In this document: piece after piece, positions 24,835 through 33,457 of the stretch
How positions within the stretch are numbered: the stretch's first letter is position 1
Layout: each line of letters begins with the position of its first letter
Source of the DNA: Actinophytocola glycyrrhizae
GTDB taxonomy: Bacteria > Actinomycetota > Actinomycetes > Mycobacteriales > Pseudonocardiaceae
Assembly: GCF_042653545.1 (NCBI RefSeq)
Contig: NZ_JBHSIS010000006.1
Coordinates: forward strand, 186,001-250,000
DNA: 64,000 nucleotides
Direction of reading: 5' to 3'
Notes under the pieces: model-generated
What the model was told of the DNA's origin: nothing
The model's database searches: none
The model's input: only the letters and a program-made list of their open reading frames with translations
Translations under genes and position numbers: made by a program

Positions 24835-27582
24835 ATGGGGCGTCAGGCGGGGTTTCGCGATGTTCTCGCGGTGCGTGAGTTCCGCGCACTGTGGGCCGCG
24901 GAACTGCTGTCGGTCGCGGGTGACCAGCTCGCGCGGGTCGGTCTCGCCGTGCTCGTCTACCGGCACACCAACTCGGCTGGCTGGACCGCCCTCACCTACG
25001 CGCTCACCTTCCTCCCCGCCCTGCTCGGCGGGGTTGTGCTGGCCCCGCTCGCCGACCGGTTCCCGCGCCGCGAGCTGATGATCGGCGCCGACCTGGCGCG
25101 GGCGGTCGTCGCCGGGCTCATGGCCGTGCCGGGGCTGCCGTTGCCGGTGCTGCTCACGCTGGTCTTCCTGCTCACGCTCGGTGGCGCGCCGTTCAAGGCG
25201 GCCCAGCAGGCGCTGCTCCCCACGATCCTCGAAGGCAGCCGGTACGTCACCGGCCTGTCGCTGCGGACCGTCACCAACCAGTTCGCCCAGGTCGGTGGTT
25301 TCCTCGGCGGCGGCGCGCTGCTCGTCGTGCTCGACCCGCACGTCGCGCTCGGGCTCAACGCCGTCACGTTCGTCGTCGCCGCGGCCGTGGTCGCCGCCCG
25401 GGTCCGGCACCGGCCGGTGCCGGACGCGCCGGAGTCGCAGGGCCGGGACACCGGCATCGCCCGCATGCTCTGGCAGGACCGCCGCCTCCGGGCGCTGGTC
25501 GCGCTGTCGTGGACGGTCGGGATCTTCACCGTCCCCGAGGGCCTCGCCGCGCCCTACGCCGACACGCTCGGCGCGGCCGCCATCGGCGTGGGGCTGCTGA
25601 TGGCCGCCGATCCCGCTGGCAGCATCGTCGGCGCGTGGCTCGTACCGAGACTGCCGCAGGACCGGCGGCCCGCGATGACCACGTGGCTCGCCGTCGCGGC
25701 GGGCGTGCCACTCGTGTTGTGCCTCTTCCAGCCACCGCTGTTCGTGGTGGTGCTGCTCTGGGGGATCTCCGGAGCGTGCGCCACCGCCTATCTGATCCTC
25801 GCGCAGGCGGCCTTCGTCGTCAGCGTCCCCGACCACCGCCGGGGCGCCGCTGCCGGGCTCGCCGGCGCGGGGGTGTTGTCGTCACAGGGCGTCGCGGTGC
25901 TCGCCGCCGGCGTCCTCGCCGACGCGACCGACCCCGTCCTCGCGGTCGCAACCGGAGGTGTTGCCGGCGTGGCGTTGACCGGACTCAGTGGCGCGTCGTG
26001 GCTTCGCGCCCGCTCCCGCCAGGGGCAGTCACCCGAGCAGGCGGGTGGGCGCGAACCCGACGACGCCGAGAAGCACGGGGAGCTCACCAGTCCTTGTTCA
26101 TCATCGAAGGCACCTCCTCCTGCGGATGGGGATGACGAAGCTGACGTCAAGGCCGCTGACCGGGCCATGGCACAGAGCACGGAGATCACCAGTCCTTGTT
26201 CGTCATCGTGCGCACCTCCTCCCGAGGGGACTGCCGCCGAGCACGGCAACGGGGCCGCTGATCAGGTGGTTTTCGCCCGATCGGCCCAACCAGCATCCCT
26301 TTCGACCGGTGACCGGTCCAGGGCGCCGTGGCGGTGGGCGCTGTGGGACGAGCCCACGAGGGTGCTGGCGCTCATCCTGCTGGTGGAGGCGGCGGCGATC
26401 GGGGTCACCGCTTTCCTCGCCGGACATTCCGTCGTCGACCGGAACGCGGTGGTCACCCTCGGCATCATCGTCTTCCTCGGCGTGACGATGGGTGAGCTGT
26501 CCCGGCATGTCGAACGGGTGCGGCGGCGCTTCAACGACACCCCGCACGTGAACCTGACCTCGGTGTGGACGTTCTCCGCCGCGCTGGTCCTGCCGCCCGT
26601 GCTCACCCCGGCCGTCGTGTGCCTGCTGTACCTCCACCTGTTCTGGCGCAGCTGGTACCGGGTGCGTGGCGTGCGCCCGTACCGGCTGGTGTTCACGGCG
26701 TCGACGGTCGTGCTGGCCGCGCACACCGCGTGGACCATCCGGCACCTGTTCGCGCCCGAGAGCCTCGGCGGATGGGACCAGCCGCTGGTGGTCGTGGCGA
26801 TCGCGCTGGCCGTGGTGGCCTACTCGTGCGTGAACTCGGGCCTGGTCGCCTGCGCGATCACACTGCACGAGAAGCGCCTTGACCTGCGCCGCGCCCTGGG
26901 CACCGGCAAGGAGAACGCGCTCGAGTACGGCACCCTCGGCCTCGGCGCCATCACCGGCCTGCTGATCACCTTCAACCCGCTGTGGGCGGTGATGATCGTG
27001 CCCGCGCTGCTGGTGCTGCACCGCAGCGTGCTGATGCGGCAGCTGGAGGAGGCCGCGTCGACCGACCAGAAGACCGGCCTCGCCAACGCGACGTCGTGGA
27101 CGAACCTGGCGACGGCCGAGATCCAGCGCGCCGCCCGCGACGAGTCACAGGTCGGTGTGCTGATGATCGACCTCGACCACTTCAAGGCGGTGAACGACGC
27201 CCACGGCCACCTGGTCGGCGACCAGGTGCTGCAGGCGGTCGCCGACGTGCTGGCGGCGTCCGCCCGCAGGTACGACGTGGTGGGCCGCTGGGGCGGCGAG
27301 GAGTTCGTGGTGCTGTGCCCGGAGGTCACGCAGGAGACGCTGCGCGGGATCGCGGAGCGGATGCGCGAGCGGATCCGTGAGCTGCGGGTTCCGGTCGGTG
27401 GCACGGCCGGTGGCACGGTGATCGACGAGCTGTCGGTGTCCATCGGCATCGCCCTGTACCCGGAGTTCGGGCCGGAGCTGCAGGACGTCCTGCTCGCCGC
27501 GGACGACGCGTTGTTCGTCGCGAAGGACTCCGGGCGCAACCAGGTGCAGAGCATCGTGGCCGTGATCGGCGACCTGACCTAG
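24835..27582 (+). CDS. MFS transporter - GGDEF diguanylate cyclase fused reading frame
   Basis: One open frame of 915 residues from ATG 24835 (GAGGACGG upstream; aligned with the paralogue at 43001). Residues about 1-395 are an MFS transporter. About 395-495 is a linker containing two copies of TSPCSSS(K/C)APPP. About 497-740 are six or so membrane segments. About 750-915 is a GGDEF domain with GGEEF at 820-824 and an RRYD inhibitory I-site five residues before it, so an active, feedback-controlled c-di-GMP synthase is expected. The other locus keeps these two parts as separate convergent genes. In the linker (26089-26223) about half of the codons end in A or T, against a few percent elsewhere. 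This suggests former or actual intergenic DNA; two separate genes with a lost stop, or a sequence error, cannot be excluded. A possible separate GGDEF start is GTG 26266. Confidence 0.75.
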   Translation: MGRQAGFRDVLAVREFRALWAAELLSVAGDQLARVGLAVLVYRHTNSAGWTALTYALTFLPALLGGVVLAPLADRFPRRELMIGADLARAVVAGLMAVPGLPLPVLLTLVFLLTLGGAPFKAAQQALLPTILEGSRYVTGLSLRTVTNQFAQVGGFLGGGALLVVLDPHVALGLNAVTFVVAAAVVAARVRHRPVPDAPESQGRDTGIARMLWQDRRLRALVALSWTVGIFTVPEGLAAPYADTLGAAAIGVGLLMAADPAGSIVGAWLVPRLPQDRRPAMTTWLAVAAGVPLVLCLFQPPLFVVVLLWGISGACATAYLILAQAAFVVSVPDHRRGAAAGLAGAGVLSSQGVAVLAAGVLADATDPVLAVATGGVAGVALTGLSGASWLRARSRQGQSPEQAGGREPDDAEKHGELTSPCSSSKAPPPADGDDEADVKAADRAMAQSTEITSPCSSSCAPPPEGTAAEHGNGAADQVVFARSAQPASLSTGDRSRAPWRWALWDEPTRVLALILLVEAAAIGVTAFLAGHSVVDRNAVVTLGIIVFLGVTMGELSRHVERVRRRFNDTPHVNLTSVWTFSAALVLPPVLTPAVVCLLYLHLFWRSWYRVRGVRPYRLVFTASTVVLAAHTAWTIRHLFAPESLGGWDQPLVVVAIALAVVAYSCVNSGLVACAITLHEKRLDLRRALGTGKENALEYGTLGLGAITGLLITFNPLWAVMIVPALLVLHRSVLMRQLEEAASTDQKTGLANATSWTNLATAEIQRAARDESQVGVLMIDLDHFKAVNDAHGHLVGDQVLQAVADVLAASARRYDVVGRWGGEEFVVLCPEVTQETLRGIAERMRERIRELRVPVGGTAGGTVIDELSVSIGIALYPEFGPELQDVLLAADDALFVAKDSGRNQVQSIVAVIGDLT
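26084..26104 (-). CDS. Tiny ORF MMNKDW with strong Shine-Dalgarno
   Basis: Six codons and TGA on the - strand, antisense to the linker of the fused transporter/cyclase frame. GGAGGAGG ends 8 bases before the ATG, better than almost any ribosome binding site in the window. All codons end in G or C, whereas the opposite + strand codons do not. A near copy (MTNKDW) lies 100 bases away at 26206, with the same ribosome binding site. The change at codon 2 and in the spacer, while the ribosome site and NKDW are kept, argues for selection on the peptide. The function is unknown: signalling peptide, tiny RiPP precursor or leader ORF are all possible. Confidence 0.5.
   Translation of the reverse strand: MMNKDW
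26186..26206 (-). CDS. Tiny ORF MTNKDW with strong Shine-Dalgarno
   Basis: This is the second copy of the hexapeptide ORF on the - strand, with GGGAGGAGG ending 6 bases before the ATG. Transcription toward lower coordinates would read this copy first and the MMNKDW copy second. The two copies match at about 34 of 41 bases over the ORF and ribosome site, then diverge. No modifying enzyme is encoded on the - strand next to them; the nearest membrane proteins are the flanking MFS and GGDEF parts on the + strand. Confidence 0.5.
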   Translation of the reverse strand: MTNKDW

Positions 27583-27616
27583 TGTCCCGTGCCGGGAATC
27601 CGGCACGGGACACTAG
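27579..27616. terminator. Bidirectional hairpin holding both stop codons
   Basis: A perfect 17-bp stem (27579-27595 with 27600-27616) and a GAAT loop lie between convergent genes. Its outer arms contain the TAG of the MFS-GGDEF frame and the TAG of the HxlR regulator. No T-run follows, as is usual for actinomycete terminators. Confidence 0.8.
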
Positions 27617-28038
27617 CCGCGCCGGGTGGGCGGGCCCGCGGCTTCCTGTGCCGCCAGGTACGCGGCGCGGGCCTGCGACAGGTCGCCGCGGTGGTCCTCG
27701 GCCCACTTGGCGAGCGGCAGCAGCGACCGCAGCAGGGACCGGCCCATCGGCGTCAGCTGGTACCAGGTGGAGCCGAACCGGCTCGGTCTGCTGATCTTGA
27801 CCACGAGCCCGTCCCGTTGCATGCGGTGCAACGTGTCGGTGAGCACCTTCTGTCGCAGTGGCCGCTCGTGCGTGACCCATCCGTGTCGCTCTTCGGAGTG
27901 GTTGATGTGTTCGAGCAACTTTGAGTAGGTCATCGGGCGGGCGGTCAACGACGCGAGGACGGCGGTGACCCACTGCCCGGACAGCACGCCCATCGCCTCA
28001 TGGATGCCGTGCCGGTACGGCAGGCTCTCCTGATGCAT
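27613..28038 (-). CDS. HxlR-family winged-helix regulator
   Basis: The product is 141 residues. The ATG at 28038 has GGAGGGGG upstream and was preferred to the longer open frame. The HxlR fold is evident: a short N-terminus, then a winged helix (MTYSKLLEHINHSEERHGWVTHERPLRQKVLTDTLHRMQRDGLV) and a wing ending in YQLTPMGRSLL. The insertion inside the recognition region is longer than usual for HxlR. No conserved N-terminal Cys is seen, so a redox role as in YodB is not supported. It stands alone, with 342 bp upstream to the aldo/keto reductase end; the target is unknown. Confidence 0.85.
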   Translation of the reverse strand: MHQESLPYRHGIHEAMGVLSGQWVTAVLASLTARPMTYSKLLEHINHSEERHGWVTHERPLRQKVLTDTLHRMQRDGLVVKISRPSRFGSTWYQLTPMGRSLLRSLLPLAKWAEDHRGDLSQARAAYLAAQEAAGPPTRRG

Positions 28039-28380
28039 CGCTGGACCCCCTCCAGAACATGGTCCCGATCCCAGTGTGCCCGACGGGGACTCTCCGTGTT
28101 CCCCTGACGGCGCTACGCCAAACGAGTGACGTGGGTTCACCGTATCCGCTGGTCACGTCGGCGCACCCACGAGTCGGGGTGTTACGCACCTTGCAGTGCG
28201 CCGAGGCGAACCGTGTACGAAATGGGGGACCGCGCCAACTTCGGTTGCGGTCGGGGAGCCGGGACGACGGTGACGCCGGACAATCCGAGCCGTGGGTGAC
28301 CATCCTCGCCCACGTTTGTCGGCGTCACCGTTGTCCTGCTCCGGCCGCCTGAGCCGCCCCTCAGGCGGCCACCAGCACCG
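28039..28380. other. 342-bp intergenic region
   Basis: Upstream region of the HxlR gene and downstream of the aldo/keto reductase. It holds the terminator hairpin at 28343 and, around 28190, CACCTTGCAGTG with weak dyad symmetry. No open frame here has convincing codon use or a ribosome site. Confidence 0.5.
28343..28370. terminator. Terminator hairpin after aldo/keto reductase
   Basis: GGCCGCCTGAG (28343-28353) pairs perfectly with CTCAGGCGGCC (28360-28370) around a 6-base loop, 10 bases past the stop of the - strand aldo/keto reductase. Confidence 0.75.
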
Positions 28381-29232
28381 TCAGGCCGCCTTGGCGATCG
28401 CCTCGAACTCGTCGTCCGACAGCTCGATCCCGGCGGCCGCGACGTTCTCCTCCAGGTGCGCCACGCTCGACGTCCCCGGAATCGGCAACATCACCGGCGA
28501 CCGGCGCAACAACCACGCCAGCGCCAGCTGCGAGGGCGACGCCGAGTGCCGCCCGGCCATCGACGCGAGCGGCCCGCGTTCCTTCGCCAGCTCCCCGGTG
28601 GCCAGCGGGAACCACGGGATGAACCCGATGTCCGCCGCCTCGCAGAACTCCAGCACGTCCTCAGCCCGCCGGTCGGCGACGTTGTACAGGTTCTGCACCG
28701 ACACGATCGGCGCCGTCCGGGTCGCCTCCTCGATGTCGGCGACGGACACCTCCGACAACCCGATGTGCCGGATCTTGCCCTCCGACCGCAGTTCGGCCAG
28801 CGCACCGACCTGGTCCGCGACCGGCACCGTCGGATCGATCCGGTGCAGCTGCAGCAGGTCGATGCGCTCCACCCCGAGATGCCGCAACGACAGCTCCACC
28901 TGCTGCCGCAGGTACTCCGGCCGCCCGAGCGCCGTCCACTGGTGCGGCCCCTGCCGCGTGAACCCCGCCTTGGTCGCGACGCACACCCCGTCGTACGGGT
29001 GCAACGCCTCCCGGATCAACGACTCGGCGACGAACGGCCCGTAGGAGTCCGCCGTGTCGATGAAGTCGACCCCCAGCTCCACCGCGCGCCGCAACACCCG
29101 CACCGCGGCGGCCGGATCGTCCGGCTCCCCCCACACGCCATACCCGGTGAGCTGCATGGACCCATACCCGAGCCGCACGACCGGAAGATCACCACCGAGC
29201 CGGAAAGTGCCAGAAGCCGCCGCGTTCGTCAT
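28381..29232 (-). CDS. Aldo/keto reductase
   Basis: The product is 283 residues from ATG 29232 (MTNAAASG), chosen because the domain begins soon after. The TIM-barrel AKR motifs are present: GVDFIDTADSYGP with the catalytic Asp and Tyr, the catalytic Lys in VCVATKAGF, and LLQLHRIDPTVP carrying the catalytic His. IRHIGLSEVS and PIPGTSSVAHLEENVAA form the cofactor-binding part. It is an NADPH-dependent carbonyl reductase similar to the YdbC/IolS-like AKRs; the physiological substrate cannot be told. It is a single gene with its own terminator. Confidence 0.9.
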   Translation of the reverse strand: MTNAAASGTFRLGGDLPVVRLGYGSMQLTGYGVWGEPDDPAAAVRVLRRAVELGVDFIDTADSYGPFVAESLIREALHPYDGVCVATKAGFTRQGPHQWTALGRPEYLRQQVELSLRHLGVERIDLLQLHRIDPTVPVADQVGALAELRSEGKIRHIGLSEVSVADIEEATRTAPIVSVQNLYNVADRRAEDVLEFCEAADIGFIPWFPLATGELAKERGPLASMAGRHSASPSQLALAWLLRRSPVMLPIPGTSSVAHLEENVAAAGIELSDDEFEAIAKAA

Positions 29233-29283
29233 GGCAGCAACCCTAGGTCGCCACCCCGACCACCGCCCGCCCGCGAACCCGAG

Positions 29284-29311
29284 TTGTCCACAGCCGCCCC
29301 GGTTGTCCACA
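29284..29311 (+). other. Two DnaA-box-like TTGTCCACA sites
   Basis: TTGTCCACA occurs at 29284-29292 and 29303-29311, in the same orientation and 19 bp apart (about two helical turns), in the gap upstream of the aldo/keto reductase. A third copy is at 30605-30613. The sequence equals the actinomycete DnaA box. No AT-rich region or dnaA gene is near, so this is not an origin. Confidence 0.35.
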
Positions 29312-29451
29312 GGCAAGATCGACATCCCTCACCCGGTCGGTGGACACCGGTAAACTGGCATGGCGGGACGCCCCCGGGTTCGGGTGGGGGTTGCGTTCCG
29401 GCCGGGTTCGCGGTTTTCGCAGGTCAGCGCGGTCTTCGCGGAAGTGGGCGA

Positions 29452-30453
29452 CTAGCGGGTCAGCGTCGGGGCCACCTTCTCCGCCACCAGTTCGAACGAG
29501 TGGGTGCGGGCCGCGAGGTCGTAGACCATCGTCGTCAGCATCAGTTCGTTCGCGCCCGTGCGGGTGAGCAGGTTCTGCAGCTGTCGTTGCACGGTCTCCG
29601 GGGAACCGACCGCCTGGTCGCGCCAGCGGTCCTCGACGAAGGCCCGTTCCACCTCGTTGTACGGGTACTCGGCCGCCTCCTCCGGCGGGACCAGTGCCTC
29701 CGGTCTGCCGGTGCGCAGCTTCAGGAACGCCAGGGCCGACGGGCCCGCCAGCCAGCGAGCCTTCTCGTCCGTGTCGGCGCAGACCACGTTCACCGCGACC
29801 TTCGCGTACGGCTCGGACAGCCAGCGCGACGGGCGGAAGTGTTCCCGGTACAGCTCGAGCGCAGGCACGGTGTTGGCAGAGCTGAAGTGGTGCGCGAACG
29901 AGAACGGCAACCCCAGCATCCCCGCCAGCTGCGCCGAGAACCCGCTGGACCCGAGCAGCCAGATCGCGGGCTCGTTGCCCCGGCCCGGCACCGCCTGGAT
30001 GAGGTCGTTGTCGCCCTGGAAGTAACCGATCAGGTCGGACAGCTCCTGCGGGAAGCCCTCCGCGGACAGCCCGGCCATGGTCCTGCGCAGTGCGAGCGCG
30101 GTCCGCTGGTCGGTGCCCGGCGCACGGCCGATGCCCAGGTCGACGCGGCCGGGGTGCAGTGCCTCCAGCGTCCCGAACTGCTCGGCGACCACCAGTGGCG
30201 CGTGGTTGGGCAGCATCACCCCGCCGGAACCGACGCGGATGGTCGACGTCACGGCGGCGAGGTGTGCGATCAGCACCGCGGGCGACGAGCTGGCGATCGA
30301 GGGCATGTTGTGGTGCTCGGCGACCCAGATCCGCCGGTAGCCGAGCGCTTCGACCCGTTTGGCCAGCTCAGCGGTGTTGTGCAGCGCTTCGGTCGCGGTG
30401 GCGTCGCGGGCTGCGGGGGCGAGTTCTAGCACGGAGAGCGGTACCGGAGTCAC
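29452..30453 (-). CDS. LLM-class flavin-dependent oxidoreductase (MsnO8-like)
   Basis: The product is 333 residues from GTG 30453 (VTPVPLSVLEL). It shows the bacterial-luciferase-like barrel: PLSVLELAP at the N-terminus, RIWVAEHHNMPSIASSSP, IRVGSGGVMLPNHAPLVVAEQFGTL, and GRVDLGIGRAPGTD. These match the MsnO8/YtmO-type group of FMN-dependent monooxygenases. The substrate is unknown. No flavin reductase is adjacent. The 250 bp between its start and the divergent amylase gene should hold both promoters; I found no clear motifs beyond one TTGTCCACA. Confidence 0.87.
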   Translation of the reverse strand: MTPVPLSVLELAPAARDATATEALHNTAELAKRVEALGYRRIWVAEHHNMPSIASSSPAVLIAHLAAVTSTIRVGSGGVMLPNHAPLVVAEQFGTLEALHPGRVDLGIGRAPGTDQRTALALRRTMAGLSAEGFPQELSDLIGYFQGDNDLIQAVPGRGNEPAIWLLGSSGFSAQLAGMLGLPFSFAHHFSSANTVPALELYREHFRPSRWLSEPYAKVAVNVVCADTDEKARWLAGPSALAFLKLRTGRPEALVPPEEAAEYPYNEVERAFVEDRWRDQAVGSPETVQRQLQNLLTRTGANELMLTTMVYDLAARTHSFELVAEKVAPTLTR

Positions 30454-30703
30454 GTCCCAGCACAACCCGCGCCGGCGCCCGTTTCTTCCCGGCGGCCGGG
30501 TGTCAAGCCCCGCACCGGACGAGAGTCCCACTCGCACGGCCAGGGGGTCCCCCGGTTTCAACGCTACCCCTGGGGACCGACAGTTTCGGGAGGGTGCGGG
30601 CCGGTTGTCCACAGGGCGCTGGAATTGGTCTGGTTGGCGCTCGCTGGGAGGCCCTGCACACGGTTATCGTTCCCCGCCGGGACGAACCCAATGGAGGGCC
30701 ACC

Positions 30704-33457
30704 ATGTCTGTCCGTCGCGCCGCGGTGGCGCTTCTGGTTCCGTTGCTCATGGCCGGGTTGACGACCCCGGCCGCCGCGGACCGTGACGCCCGCGACGGCG
30801 GGCCGCAGGCACGTCACTCGCTGCGCGGGCCGGTCACCGACGAGAACTTCTACTTCGTCATGGCCGACCGGTTCGCCAACGGCGACACCGGCAACGACCG
30901 CGGCGGGCTGCCAGAAGACCCGCTCGTGTCCGGTTTCGACCCCACCAGGAAGGGCTTCTACAACGGCGGTGACCTCGCCGGGCTGCGGAGCGAACTCGAC
31001 TACATCCAGGGTCTGGGCACCACGTCGATCTGGCTCACCCCCAGCTTCAAGAACAAGGCCGTGCAGCTGGAGGACGGCCCGTCCGCCGGCTACCACGGCT
31101 ACTGGATCACCGACTTCACCCAGATCGACCCGCACCTGGGCACCAACGCCGACCTCGCCGCGCTCGTCGACGACGCGCACGACCGCGGCATGAAGGTCTA
31201 CTTCGACATCATCACCAACCACACCGCCGACGTCATCGGCTACGAGGAAGGCGCGCGCAAGGCATACACGTCCAAGGACGTCGCGCCGTACACGACCGCC
31301 GACGGCGCCGTGTTCGACGACCGCGACCACGCGGGCGGGGACGACTTCCCCGCGCTCGACCCGGCGACGTCCTTCCCGTACACCCCGGTGCTCGACCCGG
31401 CCGAACAGAACCTCAAGGTCCCGGCCTGGCTGAACGACGTCACGCTCTACCACAACCGGGGCGACACCACGTTCGTCGGTGAGGACTCCCAGTACGGCGA
31501 CTTCTTCGGCCTCGACGACCTGTTCACCGAGAACCCGCGCGTGGTCGACGGCATGGTCGAGATCTACCAGAAGTGGATCGAGGACTTCGGGATCGACGGG
31601 TTCCGCATCGACACGATGAAGCACGTCGACGACGCGTTCTGGCAGGAGTTCGGGCCAAGGGTGCTCAAGTTCGCCCACGAGCACGGCAAGCGCGAGTTCT
31701 TCATGTTCGGCGAGGTCTTCGACACCACGAAGAGCTACACCTCGCACTTCACGACGACCGGCACGATGCAGTCCGTGCTGGACTTCCCGTTCCAGGACGC
31801 GGCACGCGAGTTCGCGGCGAGCAGCGCGCCGACCGACGACCTCGCCACGTTCTTCGCCGACGACGACTGGTACACCGACGCCGACTCCAACGTCTACGAC
31901 CTGCCCACGTTCCTCGGCAACCACGACATGGGCCGCTTCGGCGGGTTCGTCGTCGCCGACAACCCGGGCGCCGGTGACGCCGAGTGGGTGGCGCGCGACC
32001 GGCTCGGCCATGAGCTCATGTACTTCTCGCGCGGCAACCCGGTGATCTACTACGGCGACGAGCAGGGCTTCACCGGGCCGGGCGGTGACCAGGACGCGCG
32101 GCAGACGCTGTTCGCCTCGCAGGTGCCCGAGTACCTCGACGACGACCTGCTCGGCACGGACGCGACCCACGCGGTCGACAACTTCACCACCTCGCACCCG
32201 CTCTACCGCACGATCGCCGGTCTCGCGTCGGTCACCGAGCGGCACCCGGCGCTGCGCGACGGTGTGCACCAGAGCAGGCTGTCGTCGGCGTCCGCGGGCG
32301 TCTACGCGTTCTCCCGGATCGACCGGCGCCAGCAGCGCGAGTACGTGGTGGCGCTGAACAACAGCGAGTCGCCGGTGACGGCGGCGGTCCCGACGTACAC
32401 GACGAAGTCGAACTACCGCAAGGTGTACGGCACCGGTCCGGCCCGCGCCAAGACCGGCCGGGACGGCAAGCTGACCGTCACCGTGCCCGCACTGTCCACT
32501 GTGGTCTACGCGCTGGACGGCCGGATCCCGCGCTCGCACCGCGCGCCCGCGATCTCGCTCGCGGCACCGGCACCGGCCGCGCAGGGCCGGGTGGAGATCG
32601 CCGCCGACGTGCGCGGATCGTCGCTGTACGAGGTGTCGTTCGAGGCGCGGGTGGCCGGTGGCCGCTGGCAGCCGATCGGCACCGACGACAACGCCCCGTA
32701 CCGCGTCTTCCACGACACGACGGCGTACGCCCCCGGCACACCCGTCGAGTACCGCGCCGTGGTGCTGGACAACGGCAGGCACACGCGGGCCAGCGGCACG
32801 GTCCGCGGTCGCGTGCCCGAGCCGAAGTTGACCATCGAGGCACCCGCCGACGGTGGCGGCGTGCGCGGCACGGTCGAGGTGCGGGCGTCGGCGGACCCGG
32901 AGAAGGCGACGCACGTGGTGTCGTTCGAGCGCAGCGTCGACGGCGGTGAGTGGACCGCGATCGGCAGCGACAGCACGTCGCCCGCGTACACGGTGTTCGA
33001 CGACCTCGGTGCGCTGGACCTGGCGCCGGGCACGCCGGTGGCGTACCGGGCGACGCTGGGCAAGGCGCGGTCGGAGGTGCGGACCGTGCGGTACGCGGGC
33101 CCGCCGCTGGAGACGGCGACGCTGCGGTACCTGCGGCCGGCCGGTGACTACGACACCGACGCAGGGCAGTGGGGCCTGCACATGTGGGGCGACGCGGTCG
33201 ACCCGGCGGTGCTGGCGCAGATCGCGTGGGACCGGCCGTGGCCGGTGACGAGGGTCGAGAACGGGTGGGCGGTGTACGAGATCCCGCTCGCCGACGACAC
33301 CGAACCGGTGAACTTCATCATGCACCTGCCCAACGGCGACACCGTCCCGAACACCCGGGAACCCGGCGGCGACCGCTCCTTCCGCCCGATCGACACCCCG
33401 GAGGTGTGGCTCAAACAGGGCGACCCAACCGTCCACACAACCAAACCCCCAGCCTAA
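30704..33457 (+). CDS. Secreted alpha-amylase (GH13) with C-terminal starch-binding-like domain
   Basis: The product is 917 residues, with ATG 30704 preceded by GGAGGG. The signal peptide is residues 1-25 (MSVRRAAVALLVPLLMAGLT, cut after PAAA). The GH13 barrel follows, with FDIITNH, nucleophile Asp303 (GFRIDTMKHV), acid/base Glu337 (FMFGEVFD) and Asp408 (GNHDMGRF). Residues about 610-790 hold two Ig-like repeats starting PRSHRAPAISL and PEPKLTIEAP. The last 110 residues (LRYLRPAGDYD, GLHMWGDA, GGDRSF) match the pullulanase-associated PUD/CBM41-type starch-binding domain. It should hydrolyse extracellular alpha-1,4-glucans. A 22-bp repeat array begins right after its stop. Confidence 0.93.
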   Translation: MSVRRAAVALLVPLLMAGLTTPAAADRDARDGGPQARHSLRGPVTDENFYFVMADRFANGDTGNDRGGLPEDPLVSGFDPTRKGFYNGGDLAGLRSELDYIQGLGTTSIWLTPSFKNKAVQLEDGPSAGYHGYWITDFTQIDPHLGTNADLAALVDDAHDRGMKVYFDIITNHTADVIGYEEGARKAYTSKDVAPYTTADGAVFDDRDHAGGDDFPALDPATSFPYTPVLDPAEQNLKVPAWLNDVTLYHNRGDTTFVGEDSQYGDFFGLDDLFTENPRVVDGMVEIYQKWIEDFGIDGFRIDTMKHVDDAFWQEFGPRVLKFAHEHGKREFFMFGEVFDTTKSYTSHFTTTGTMQSVLDFPFQDAAREFAASSAPTDDLATFFADDDWYTDADSNVYDLPTFLGNHDMGRFGGFVVADNPGAGDAEWVARDRLGHELMYFSRGNPVIYYGDEQGFTGPGGDQDARQTLFASQVPEYLDDDLLGTDATHAVDNFTTSHPLYRTIAGLASVTERHPALRDGVHQSRLSSASAGVYAFSRIDRRQQREYVVALNNSESPVTAAVPTYTTKSNYRKVYGTGPARAKTGRDGKLTVTVPALSTVVYALDGRIPRSHRAPAISLAAPAPAAQGRVEIAADVRGSSLYEVSFEARVAGGRWQPIGTDDNAPYRVFHDTTAYAPGTPVEYRAVVLDNGRHTRASGTVRGRVPEPKLTIEAPADGGGVRGTVEVRASADPEKATHVVSFERSVDGGEWTAIGSDSTSPAYTVFDDLGALDLAPGTPVAYRATLGKARSEVRTVRYAGPPLETATLRYLRPAGDYDTDAGQWGLHMWGDAVDPAVLAQIAWDRPWPVTRVENGWAVYEIPLADDTEPVNFIMHLPNGDTVPNTREPGGDRSFRPIDTPEVWLKQGDPTVHTTKPPA

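Noticed and set aside
29284..29311. Replication origin
   Set aside because: Only two DnaA-like boxes, no AT-rich unwinding region, and no dnaA/dnaN genes.
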